A stretch of 15,249 nucleotides of DNA from Clostridia bacterium (GTDB lineage: Bacteria; Bacillota; DULZ01). This document shows, in pieces, positions 1-6,967 of the stretch. The first letter of the stretch is position 1. Each line of letters opens with the position of its first letter. The translations under genes and the position numbers were made by a program. The notes under the pieces were generated by a model, which did not search any database, was not told the DNA's origin, and worked only from the letters and a program-made list of their open reading frames with translations. The stretch lies in contig JAAYOX010000074.1 in the NCBI GenBank assembly GCA_012520135.1, forward strand, positions 1-15,249. Reading direction: 5' to 3'.

Positions 1-1
1 G

Positions 2-1807
2 GATCGAGTGAAGGTAGCTCCATCTGCTGTTTATCAAGGGCAAGGTATTTGGATCGGACAAGGTGTGCAGATTCACAAATCTGCACGGCTGCAAGGACCG
101 GCCCTTCTGGGGGATTACTGTCGCATCGGACCCGAAGCAGAGATAGGGCCTTATACTGTTCTCGGTCATAACGTTCAGGTAAAAGAAAGAGCCGGCATAG
201 AGCACTCGGTAGTTTGGGACGGGTGTTACCTTGGCTCCGGCAGCCAAGTAAAAGGCGCGGTCATTTGTCAACAGGTTACTATGGAAAAGGCGGCAGCGGT
301 TTACGAAGGGGCTGTAATCGGGGATCAAACCAGGATTGAGAGGGACGCTGTGGTCAAGCCTGAAGTAAAGATCTGGCCACACAAGCGGTTAGGAAGGGGT
401 ACTTGCCTGCATACGAGTCTGGTATGGGGCGCGGGTAGCAAAAAGAACTTGTTTGGCTCCAACGGTATTCCGGGTCCTTTCAACCGGGAAATAACTCCGG
501 AAGTAGCAGCTAAGTTAGGGGCGGCTTATGGCAGCAGTGTGAAACCCAATAAAAAGATCGGTATCAGTTATGATGGCCAACAGGCAATTCCCATGTTAAA
601 AAGCGCTTTCCTGTCAGGGTTATTAAGTACCGGCGTTCATGGAATTGATCTGGGCATGATCCCCTTTACGGCCCTTCGCTATGCAGTAAATGCTCTGGGG
701 TTAGAAGGTGGAGTCCACATTAATTTAGACCAGGAAGATCTTACCAAAGTCTGGTTTCGTTTTATCAATGGACAGGGTACTATTTTTAGTCGTAATGAAG
801 AACGAAAGCTGGAAAACATCTTTATCAGGGAAGATTTTCGTAGGGTTGGAATGGAGGAAATGGGACTTACATACCCTCTGTCCAATGTTGATGAGATCTA
901 CAGCAACTATGTACTGGATCAGGTTGACCGGATGAGCCTTCGGGAAAGAGGTTTTAAAGTGGTGGCCGGTACTGCTCCGGAAGGGCCTTTGGTAGGCCTG
1001 CTGCCCAGGGTGCTAAATAGAATTGGGGTTGAACAGGTTAGCCTGATATCCGGCAATTTTTCATTGGACACTGCCATTTCCGCCCGGGGAGCGAACCGGG
1101 TGTTAAGGGAATTGGCGGAGACAGTAGTGGAACAACAGGCAGATTTGGGTGCCTGGTTTGATCCTGAAGGAGAAAAAATAATTTTGGTCGATGAAAGAGG
1201 TCAGGTAATTGATGAAAACTTGTATTTGCTATTGATAGCCTCTATCATCTTTCAAGCCAATCCGGGGGCCAAAGTAGCCATGCCGGTGACGGCACCTCAT
1301 GCGTTGGAGGCTTTGGCTGAAAAATTTGGCGGGACGGTAATTCGAACAAAGACCAGGGCTTCTCAATTGATGGAATTGTTGGCGGAGCCCGGGTTTCGCG
1401 AGCGACAGGGAGAGTATCCGCAAATTTTGATGCAGTTTGATGCTCTATTAGGGATGCTAAAAATACTGGAATTCATGGCCAACGGTTCCTATACTCTGTC
1501 CGCTTTGGTGGGGCAAATACCAAGGTTCTATATGGATTTACAGTTCACTCCCTGTCCCTGGGAAGCCAAAGGCCAGGTAATGCGGCGGCTCATTGAAAAG
1601 CACAACAATGCAAAGGTGGAGTTGGTAGACGGCATTAAAATATATGAAGATCAAGGATGGGCTTTAGTATTACCCGATGCAGACGAGCCCGTCTACCGGG
1701 TTTACAGCGAAGGCTTTTCCCAGGAGGCAGCGGCGGAATTGGCAGCATTTTATGTAGATGAGATTCAAAAACTAGTGCAAAGCCAAGTAAAACAGCCTTT
1801 GGCTTAA
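2..1807 (+). CDS. Sugar nucleotidyltransferase/phosphomutase-like fusion protein, 5'-truncated (C-terminal about 600 aa)
   Basis: The frame is open to the left edge (codons upstream of the GTG at 8 encode Asp-Arg), so this is most likely the C-terminal part of a larger protein. The GTG at 8 has no ribosome site in view. Numbering from that GTG, residues 10-140 are hexapeptide-like repeats typical of a left-handed beta-helix (for example IGPEAEIGPYTVLG). Residues about 157-590 align by pattern with an alpha-D-phosphohexomutase. In the usual family architecture an N-terminal NTP-transferase (mannose-1-phosphate guanylyltransferase type) domain precedes the helix; it would lie outside the window. 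The mutase signatures are degenerate: the phosphoserine loop (TASHNP in active enzymes) reads GGVHINLDQED at 234-244, the DGDGDR metal loop reads FDPEGEK at 384-390, and the SGTEP phosphate loop reads DADEP at 557-561. Phosphomutase activity is therefore doubtful. A role in making or sensing activated sugars for envelope polysaccharide is inference. Confidence 0.85.
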   Translation, partial: DRVKVAPSAVYQGQGIWIGQGVQIHKSARLQGPALLGDYCRIGPEAEIGPYTVLGHNVQVKERAGIEHSVVWDGCYLGSGSQVKGAVICQQVTMEKAAAVYEGAVIGDQTRIERDAVVKPEVKIWPHKRLGRGTCLHTSLVWGAGSKKNLFGSNGIPGPFNREITPEVAAKLGAAYGSSVKPNKKIGISYDGQQAIPMLKSAFLSGLLSTGVHGIDLGMIPFTALRYAVNALGLEGGVHINLDQEDLTKVWFRFINGQGTIFSRNEERKLENIFIREDFRRVGMEEMGLTYPLSNVDEIYSNYVLDQVDRMSLRERGFKVVAGTAPEGPLVGLLPRVLNRIGVEQVSLISGNFSLDTAISARGANRVLRELAETVVEQQADLGAWFDPEGEKIILVDERGQVIDENLYLLLIASIIFQANPGAKVAMPVTAPHALEALAEKFGGTVIRTKTRASQLMELLAEPGFRERQGEYPQILMQFDALLGMLKILEFMANGSYTLSALVGQIPRFYMDLQFTPCPWEAKGQVMRRLIEKHNNAKVELVDGIKIYEDQGWALVLPDADEPVYRVYSEGFSQEAAAELAAFYVDEIQKLVQSQVKQPLA

Positions 1808-1847
1808 TATATAAGGGCCCGGTTAGAAAGATGTAGTTTGTAAATAA

Positions 1848-1883
1848 AAGAGCCTTTGTCTTAATTAGCAAAGGTTCTTTTTT
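1848..1883 (+). terminator. Rho-independent terminator after the nucleotidyltransferase-like gene
   Basis: Arms 1850-1858 (GAGCCTTTG) and 1869-1877 (CAAAGGTTC) pair over 9 bp with one G-U and a 10-base loop. A run of six T (1878-1883) follows. It sits 40 bases past the stop codon and separates this gene from the CPBP gene. Confidence 0.85.
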
Positions 1884-1972
1884 ACGGTATAAGCCCTTGT
1901 TTTGTCACAAGTATTTAAGGTATCCTACTGATAAGACGTTTATTTTTGCGGTAGTTGTCGAGGAGGATCTAC

Positions 1973-2656
1973 ATGAAGAGCTATTATCGGGTTGTGTTGG
2001 CCATATTATTACTACCTGTGGTTTTTATTAGCAACAATTTGATTGCCTTAATGATTGCTAAACTATTTGATATAACCGGTGGCTTGTGGTTCTTCGTTGC
2101 AATAACTTTAACCCAAACGATTTTAATGATTGGGTTCACCTTATATTTGGCTATAGGCCGGTGGAAGCTGGCATTCAATGATTTAGGTTTTGATTGGTCA
2201 AAATGGGCTGCCGGTCTCAGGCAAGGGCTATTTTACGGTCCTTTAGTTTTTTTATTGGTATCCCTTGGAGGAGCCTTGGTGCAATTGTTTCACCCTTTAA
2301 CTGACGAGATTCAGCCTTTTGCTAAAATTGTACTGGAAGCCGGCTCTGCAACGGAAATCACGGTACTTTGCTTGTTTGCCGTAGTTCTTGCTCCCGTAGC
2401 GGAAGAACTGTATTTCCGGGGATTGTTATTTGGAGTACTTAAAGACCAAGTGGGGTTGAAGGGAGGAATTCTGTTTTCCGGTCTCTTTTTCGGGCTAATG
2501 CACTTTGATTTGTTACGGCTTTTACCTTTAGCAATAGGGGGAATGACTTTAGCCTGGCTATACCAGAAAACCGGGTCCCTTTATGCTTCCATTACCGCTC
2601 ATGGGGTATGGAATGGATTGATGCTTATTATTCTGTTGTTGTCTGAAACGGGGTAG
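1973..2656 (+). CDS. CPBP family intramembrane glutamic endopeptidase (Abi/CAAX protease-like)
   Basis: A 227-residue polytopic membrane protein. An upstream in-frame TTG at 1955 would lengthen it, but AGGAGG at 1961-1966 lies inside that extension and is spaced 6 bases from the ATG at 1973, so the ATG is chosen. Several hydrophobic segments are visible (about residues 6-30, 36-62, 85-107, 130-142, 165-178, 186-197 and 212-224). The three CPBP signatures are present: EELYFRG at 144-150 (the EExxxR motif), FGLMH with His177, and ITAHGVWN with His210 and Asn214. In characterised relatives (Rce1, bacterial CPBP proteins) the Glu and His residues form the catalytic site within the membrane. The substrate here is unknown. 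It stands alone between a terminator and the promoter of the next gene, so neighbours give no clue to its job. There is no adjacent bacteriocin or peptide gene to suggest self-immunity. Clear family member; function unassigned. Confidence 0.92.
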   Translation: MKSYYRVVLAILLLPVVFISNNLIALMIAKLFDITGGLWFFVAITLTQTILMIGFTLYLAIGRWKLAFNDLGFDWSKWAAGLRQGLFYGPLVFLLVSLGGALVQLFHPLTDEIQPFAKIVLEAGSATEITVLCLFAVVLAPVAEELYFRGLLFGVLKDQVGLKGGILFSGLFFGLMHFDLLRLLPLAIGGMTLAWLYQKTGSLYASITAHGVWNGLMLIILLLSETG

Positions 2657-2688
2657 GCTCGATAAAGGTGGGAGGCATTTTTATTTGG

Positions 2689-2717
2689 TTGACAGTGAAA
2701 TACCGTTACCATATAAT
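2689..2717 (+). promoter_or_regulatory. Perfect-consensus sigma-A promoter of the acyl-CoA synthetase gene
   Basis: TTGACA (2689-2694), exactly 17 bases, then TATAAT (2712-2717). Both hexamers and the spacer match the vegetative consensus without deviation. The predicted start is near 2723-2725, giving a leader of about 90 bases before the ATG at 2815. GTTGAC (2688-2693, overlapping the -35) and GTCAAC (2730-2735) form inverted half-sites with centres 42 bp apart flanking the promoter, which could be an operator; this part is inference. Confidence 0.85.
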
Positions 2718-2730
2718 TCAGATAAGTGCG

Positions 2731-2766
2731 TCAACTGTTTAGAGTTGAGAGGCAGGGGTACTTGCC
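2731..2766 (+). promoter_or_regulatory. Structured 5' leader with two short hairpins
   Basis: Two adjacent stems lie in the untranslated leader: TCAACT (2731-2736) with AGTTGA (2743-2748), 6 bp with a 6-base loop; and GGCAGG (2751-2756) with CTTGCC (2761-2766), 6 bp including one G-U and a 4-base loop. I do not recognise a known riboswitch class. There is no terminator between them and the start codon. They may only stabilise the mRNA. Confidence 0.35.
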
Positions 2767-2814
2767 GACGAAGAAATTAATTTATTAACAGCTACTAAAA
2801 GGAGGGAATGCCTT

Positions 2815-4434
2815 ATGATGCCTATTCAGTTGAATGTAAGTACCATGCTAGAGAGAGCGGAACTATTCTACCCCAGAAAACAAGTCATTTCCAGGACTTT
2901 AAACCAGGTTCATCGCTTGACTTATAAAGAAATCGGTGAAAGAACTCGCCGCTTAAGCAGTGTGCTGGAGAAGCTGGGTGTGGAAGCCGGCGATCGGGTT
3001 GGTACTTTCGCTTGGAATCATCATCGCCACCTGGAAGCATATTTTGCCGTACCGGGGTTGGGTGCAGTTATCCATACGATTAATATTCGTTTGTCCCCGG
3101 AACATGTTGTGTATATCATTAATCACGCCCAGGATAAGGTTCTGCTAATCGATGAAGATTTGCTGCCTCTTTTTGAAAAAATCAAAGATCATCTCCATTC
3201 GGTTAAAGCATATATAGTAATGTCAGATTCTACGGAAGTTCCCTCCTCTTCTTTAGAACCGTTGTACTCCTATGAGGCTTTACTGGCGGAAGGAGATCCG
3301 GAGTTTCAATTCCGTAAAGACATTGATGAATACTCCCCGGCAGGCATTTGTTATACCTCTTCTACCTCAGGCATTCCAAAAGGAGTGGTGTACACCCATC
3401 GCGCCCTGGTGCTTCACAGTATGGCGGTAGGCCTGGCTGATACCTTGGCTTTAGGCGAAACTGATGTGGCTATGCCGGTAGTACCTATGTTTCACGTCAA
3501 CGCCTGGGGTATGCCTTATGCCGCCACATGGTTTGGCAGTACCCAAGTCTTACCCGGTCCCAGGTTTACACCTGAGGTATTAGCAGAATTAATTTCCCAG
3601 GAGAAAGTGACGGTTACAGCGGGGGTTCCCACCGTCTGGCTTGGCTTATATACGGTGTTGGAAGAAGGAAACTACAATACCGGTTCCTTGAGGGCTATCG
3701 TTTGTGGCGGTTCAGCTGCACCACCTTCTTTGATCAGTCGTTATGAAGACAGGCTAGGTATTCCTTTTTACCATGCTTACGGTATGACGGAGACTACTCC
3801 CTTAGTAACAGTTGCTCGCCTCAAAAGCTATCAGCAATCCCTCAGCAAGGAGCAGCAGGTAGAGCTCCGAGCCAAACAGGGGATTCTGGTTCCCGGTCTG
3901 GAAATGAAGGTTGAGGGAGTGAATGGAGATGTTAAATGGGATGGTCAGGAAATGGGAGAGCTGCTCCTCAGAGGTCCATGGATAGCCGGTGAATATTATT
4001 TGGATGATTCCACCGACCACATCTTCGAGGATGGGTGGCTACATACCGGGGATATTGCCACGGTAGATCCGGAAGGGTTTATTAAACTGGTAGATCGAAC
4101 GAAAGATTTAATTAAGAGTGGCGGAGAATGGATTTCATCGGTTGACCTGGAGAACGCCATTCTTGATCACGAAGCAGTTTTTGAAGTGGTTGTAGTTGCC
4201 GTCCCTGATGTCCAGTGGGCAGAGCGACCGGTAGCTTGTGTGGTCTTAAAAGACGAGTATAAAGGAAAGGTTACCAAAGAGGACATTTTGAGTTTTGTTG
4301 CTCCGAAGTTCCCTAAATGGTGGCTGCCCGATGATGTAGTGTTTATGGATGAGATACCGAAAACAGCTGTAGGGAAATTTTTAAAGCGGAGACTACGCGA
4401 ACAGTTAAAACATCACTTAACAAAGCCAAGTTAA
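2815..4434 (+). CDS. Fatty acyl-CoA synthetase (AMP-forming ligase, medium/long-chain AlkK/FadD-like)
   Basis: A 539-residue member of the ANL adenylating superfamily, full length for the family. It would activate a carboxylic acid with ATP to an acyl-adenylate and then to acyl-CoA in the cytosol. The start is the first of two tandem ATGs (2815, 2818), with GGAGGG at 2801-2806. Core motifs in order: the nucleotide loop YTSSTSGIPKGV at 180-191, where the usual SGTTG core reads SSTSG; PMFHVNAWG at 224-232, typical of AlkK-like fatty acid ligases; YGMTETTP at 322-329; HTGD at 410-413 for ribose binding; the hinge region VDRTKDLIKSGGEW at 426-439; and PKTAVGK at 515-521 with the adenylation-catalysing Lys521. 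Substrate chain length cannot be read from the sequence; medium to long fatty acid is the likeliest, with aromatic or branched acids possible. It is monocistronic under a strong promoter, with no beta-oxidation genes next to it. Confidence 0.92.
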   Translation: MMPIQLNVSTMLERAELFYPRKQVISRTLNQVHRLTYKEIGERTRRLSSVLEKLGVEAGDRVGTFAWNHHRHLEAYFAVPGLGAVIHTINIRLSPEHVVYIINHAQDKVLLIDEDLLPLFEKIKDHLHSVKAYIVMSDSTEVPSSSLEPLYSYEALLAEGDPEFQFRKDIDEYSPAGICYTSSTSGIPKGVVYTHRALVLHSMAVGLADTLALGETDVAMPVVPMFHVNAWGMPYAATWFGSTQVLPGPRFTPEVLAELISQEKVTVTAGVPTVWLGLYTVLEEGNYNTGSLRAIVCGGSAAPPSLISRYEDRLGIPFYHAYGMTETTPLVTVARLKSYQQSLSKEQQVELRAKQGILVPGLEMKVEGVNGDVKWDGQEMGELLLRGPWIAGEYYLDDSTDHIFEDGWLHTGDIATVDPEGFIKLVDRTKDLIKSGGEWISSVDLENAILDHEAVFEVVVVAVPDVQWAERPVACVVLKDEYKGKVTKEDILSFVAPKFPKWWLPDDVVFMDEIPKTAVGKFLKRRLREQLKHHLTKPS

Positions 4435-4447
4435 TAGAAAGCCATTT

Positions 4448-4470
4448 GAAGCACCCAAATTGGGTGCTTC
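4448..4470 (+). terminator. Perfect hairpin after the acyl-CoA synthetase gene (possible terminator without U-tract)
   Basis: GAAGCACCCA (4448-4457) and TGGGTGCTTC (4461-4470) pair perfectly over 10 bp around a 3-base loop, 13 bases past the stop codon. No T-run follows on either strand, so efficient intrinsic termination is uncertain. It may act as a 3'-end stabiliser or a U-less terminator. Confidence 0.5.
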
Positions 4471-4487
4471 AGACTATTGGCAAGAGG

Positions 4488-4541
4488 CTAAGCGGTGTTA
4501 ATCGAAGGGCTCATCTGAAGCCTACGATTAACACCGCTTAG
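4488..4541. repeat. Long imperfect palindrome with a 17-bp perfect stem
   Basis: Arms 4488-4504 (CTAAGCGGTGTTAATCG) and 4525-4541 are exact reverse complements over 17 bp. The 20-base centre holds an inner GGCT/AGCC pairing. There is no T-run and no coding potential. It lies in the 256-base intergenic region 4435-4690, 17 bases after the previous hairpin. It may be a dispersed palindromic repeat, a small non-autonomous element or a protein-binding cruciform. No second copy was noticed in this window. The rest of the region (4542-4690) is AT-rich; I see no convincing promoter there apart from a possible -10, TACAAT, near 4662-4667. Confidence 0.75.
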
Positions 4542-4690
4542 ACATCCATGCAGCCGGCATATGTTTAGACGAAGTCGTTCCACCGGTTTTCGACAAAAAT
4601 AGTGATAAATCAGAGTCAGTTATGGTATTCTAATATTAGCCAATACTTTAGGCTTAATGATTACAATAACTATTGAATTGGGGGCGGCCT

Positions 4691-6094
4691 ATGTTGGATA
4701 AGTTGCTGATTAAGAATGCACAATGGATTATTTCTTTGGATGATGAAGGTAACAGGTATCAAAATGCGGACCTTCTAATCGAAGGAAACGTAATTAAGGC
4801 TATCGGCAAGAATCTGGAAGTGGAATATGATACCCAAGTTATTGACGCTACCGGAAAAGTGGTTATCCCCGGCATGGTCAATACCCATCATCATTTTTAT
4901 CAGACATTGACACGCGCCATCCCGTCTACCCAGGAAATCGAGCTTTTTGATTGGTTGACTCAGCTTTATGAAATCTGGCGGGAATTAGACGAGGAGAGTG
5001 TATATTTTGGCTCTTTAGTAGCCATGGGAGAATTATTGAAAACCGGATGTACCACTTCTACCGATCATCACTACGTTTTTCCCAGAGGAAAAAGCACCGA
5101 ATTAATCGATGTTCAAATTAAGGCAGCTAAAGAATTAGGTATGCGTTTCCATCCGACCCGGGGAAGTATGTCCTTAAGTAAAAAAGACGGTGGCTTACCA
5201 CCTGATGATGTGGTACAGACTGAAGAAGAGATTTTGGAAGACAGTGAGCGTCTAATTAAACTGTACCACGATCCCAATCCATATGCTATGTGCCGCATTG
5301 CACTGGCACCTTGTTCTCCTTTCTCCGTTACCGGCAGGCTAATGGAGGAAACTGTAGTCTTGGCACGGAAATATGGGGTTATTTGCCATACTCACCTGGC
5401 AGAAACTAAAGATGAAGAAAACTTCTGCCTGGAGAAATTTGGCATGAGACCTTTTGAATATATGAAGTCACTGGGTTGGTCAGGAGAAGATATCTGGTTC
5501 GCCCACTCCATTCATTTAACTGATGATGAGATTAAAGAAATAGGTGAAACCCGCTCCGGAGTGGCCCATTGCCCCGTATCCAACCTGAAATTATCTTCCG
5601 GAATAGCCCGAATTAAAGATTTAGTAGATGCCGGTGCCCGGGTGGGTCTCGCGGTGGATGGCAGTGCCAGCAATGATTCTTCCAATATGTGGGCAGAACT
5701 AAAGACTGCTTACTTGTTACAGAAATACACCCTGGGACAAAAGGGACTTAGTGCCGAAGAAACCTTACGGATGGCCTGCCGCGGCGGTGCAGAAGTATTG
5801 GGACGCACTGACATAGGCTATCTGGCACCGGGCATGGCAGCGGACATGGTCTTAATTGATTTTACCGATATTGCTTTTGCCGGCGCTCAGCACGATCCGG
5901 TGGCAGCTATCGTTACTTGCGGTGACAGCCAGGTAGTAGACACTACCATTGTCAACGGTAAAGTAGTAGTCAGAGACGGCAAGTTGCTGGCATTTAACGA
6001 AGACTTTATTGCAACCAATGCTAACCGGGTATCTGCCCGGATGGTGGCGGCAGCTGCAAAAAGAACCGGTATTGATTATCTTAAAAGCAACTAA
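4691..6094 (+). CDS. 8-oxoguanine deaminase-like amidohydrolase
   Basis: A 467-residue amidohydrolase of the ATZ/TRZ-like class. The ATG at 4691 is preferred over an in-frame TTG at 4673 because a G-rich, SD-like stretch (GGGGGCGG, about 4679-4686) precedes it. Metal ligands are visible: HxH at His66/His68 in NTHHHFYQTLTRA, His235 with Glu238 in HTHLAE, the AHSIH segment at 271-275, and Asp323 in VDGSASNDSSN. The stretches NTHHHFYQTLTRA, TSTDHHYVFP, RGSMSLS, GGLPP, LAPCSPFSV and ETKDEENFCL closely match, from memory, the characterised Pseudomonas 8-oxoguanine deaminase, which converts 8-oxoguanine to urate. I therefore favour that function over chloro-s-triazine or generic guanine hydrolysis. 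The expected role is salvage or degradation of oxidised purines in the cytosol. No purine-catabolic genes adjoin, so the physiological substrate stays inferred. Confidence 0.85.
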   Translation: MLDKLLIKNAQWIISLDDEGNRYQNADLLIEGNVIKAIGKNLEVEYDTQVIDATGKVVIPGMVNTHHHFYQTLTRAIPSTQEIELFDWLTQLYEIWRELDEESVYFGSLVAMGELLKTGCTTSTDHHYVFPRGKSTELIDVQIKAAKELGMRFHPTRGSMSLSKKDGGLPPDDVVQTEEEILEDSERLIKLYHDPNPYAMCRIALAPCSPFSVTGRLMEETVVLARKYGVICHTHLAETKDEENFCLEKFGMRPFEYMKSLGWSGEDIWFAHSIHLTDDEIKEIGETRSGVAHCPVSNLKLSSGIARIKDLVDAGARVGLAVDGSASNDSSNMWAELKTAYLLQKYTLGQKGLSAEETLRMACRGGAEVLGRTDIGYLAPGMAADMVLIDFTDIAFAGAQHDPVAAIVTCGDSQVVDTTIVNGKVVVRDGKLLAFNEDFIATNANRVSARMVAAAAKRTGIDYLKSN

Positions 6095-6108
6095 TATCAT
6101 CTGAATCT

Positions 6109-6141
6109 AAAAGCCTCTCTTGTAAACAGGAGAGGCTTTTT
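6109..6141. terminator. Bidirectional rho-independent terminator between convergent genes
   Basis: AAAAGCCTCTC (6109-6119) pairs with GAGAGGCTTTT (6130-6140) over 11 bp with a 10-base loop. A T-run on the right and a matching A-run on the left let it work on both strands. It lies between the plus-strand amidohydrolase (stop 6094) and the minus-strand LysM gene (stop at 6151). Confidence 0.92.
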
Positions 6142-6150
6142 GCATTGGCT

Positions 6151-6816
6151 TTAACTGACTTGTAGCACCACCTGTACATTAATGTCAATAATTCTTGGAC
6201 GCTGGCCGTCATCTCTGACCAAAATATGCTCCAGAACAATATCAAAAATTCCGGGGACGCCCGGGCGCCGCCGGTACAGAGCTACCAAGGCTACATATTC
6301 GTTTGCGGATCTGCGGTAGCAGGATAGAAAATCGTATTCGGCATTGGACGGGCTTTGAATGCCTGTAATTAGTCTGGGGTCCAGGCGTTGGCCCGCGTCA
6401 GTATCTAAATACTCGGTGGGGTTGGCCAGTTGACCCCTGGCCTTGCCTTGCATGAACCGGTTGACAAAGTTCACAATATGGGATGGGCAAGGTCTCCCGC
6501 GGCGCACCGTTAGGATCATGCCGGGGTAGATTAAATTGGGGTCATTTACCTGGGGGTTCAAGGCGATTAACTGATTTAGGGGAACTCCGAATTCCCTGGC
6601 AATATTAAACATGGTGTCCCCGGGGCGAACCACCCTTTGAACATCTGGGACAGGGTTTCTTTTCGGGGCTGTAGGTAAAATGACTACTTGACCGGGATAA
6701 ATCTGATTAGGATTACGGATCTGGGGATTGACAGCAATCAGGCGATGGTAAGGGACATTGTGCTTGCGGCTAAGCTCCAGCAGTGTATCACCCGGCTGAA
6801 CAATTAAATAGGGCAT
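6151..6816 (-). CDS. Double-LysM protein with a C-terminal domain, possibly NTF2-like
   Basis: 221 residues. The frame extends upstream to 6906, but a perfect AGGAGG (6830-6825 on the minus strand) is spaced 8 bases from the ATG at 6816, and the protein from there begins directly with LysM. Two LysM modules are clear: residues 3-48 (YLIVQPGDTL... NPNQIYPGQVVILP) and 60-105 (QRVVRPGDTM... DPNLIYPGMILTV), with conserved GDT and N-x-x-x-IYPG features. LysM binds peptidoglycan or chitin-type glycans. There is no signal peptide or membrane segment, as in the spore morphogenetic protein SafA, which acts in the mother cell. Residues 110-221 form a separate domain I do not firmly recognise. Its helix (VNRFMQGKARG), the phrase LDPRLITGIQSPS and alternating beta-strands suggest an NTF2-like fold, as an inference. 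Cys110 and Cys166 are its only cysteines. It is divergent from cwlD, which supports an envelope or spore role. Confidence 0.85.
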   Translation of the reverse strand: MPYLIVQPGDTLLELSRKHNVPYHRLIAVNPQIRNPNQIYPGQVVILPTAPKRNPVPDVQRVVRPGDTMFNIAREFGVPLNQLIALNPQVNDPNLIYPGMILTVRRGRPCPSHIVNFVNRFMQGKARGQLANPTEYLDTDAGQRLDPRLITGIQSPSNAEYDFLSCYRRSANEYVALVALYRRRPGVPGIFDIVLEHILVRDDGQRPRIIDINVQVVLQVS

Positions 6817-6851
6817 TGGTTGTACCTCCTTGGATAAACAGCTTCTGATGA

Positions 6852-6883
6852 TAACATATGCAACTACCGGATAAGATGCTATC
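6852..6883 (-). promoter_or_regulatory. Candidate sporulation sigma (SigE/SigK-like) promoter for the LysM gene
   Basis: On the minus strand, CATATGTTA (6860-6852) fits the CATAnnnTA -10 pattern of SigK and is close to the SigE -10. GATAGCAT (6883-6876) lies 15 bases upstream as a loose SigE-like -35. The predicted start falls about 30 bases before the ATG at 6816. Matches this short occur by chance, so this is tentative. Confidence 0.25.
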
Positions 6884-6967
6884 AGAGCCTGCCAGCCTCC
6901 AGGCATGTATTAACTTTAATCAGCATAAATATCAGTACAGAAGCAGGGATAAAGGGAGGTTAATAAG

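Noticed and set aside
4634..4660. Imperfect palindrome ATTAGCC...GGCTTAAT before the amidohydrolase gene as an operator
   Set aside because: It requires a bulge and has no clear promoter context; could be chance in AT-rich sequence.
6817..6906. 30-residue N-terminal extension of the LysM protein resembling a weak signal sequence
   Set aside because: AGGAGG at 6825-6830 lies inside it and is optimally placed for the ATG at 6816; the extension is probably non-coding leader.
6908..6943. SigE-like promoter for cwlD (GTATT ... CATAAATA)
   Set aside because: The spacer of 12 bases is short and the -10 matches only partly; too weak to list.
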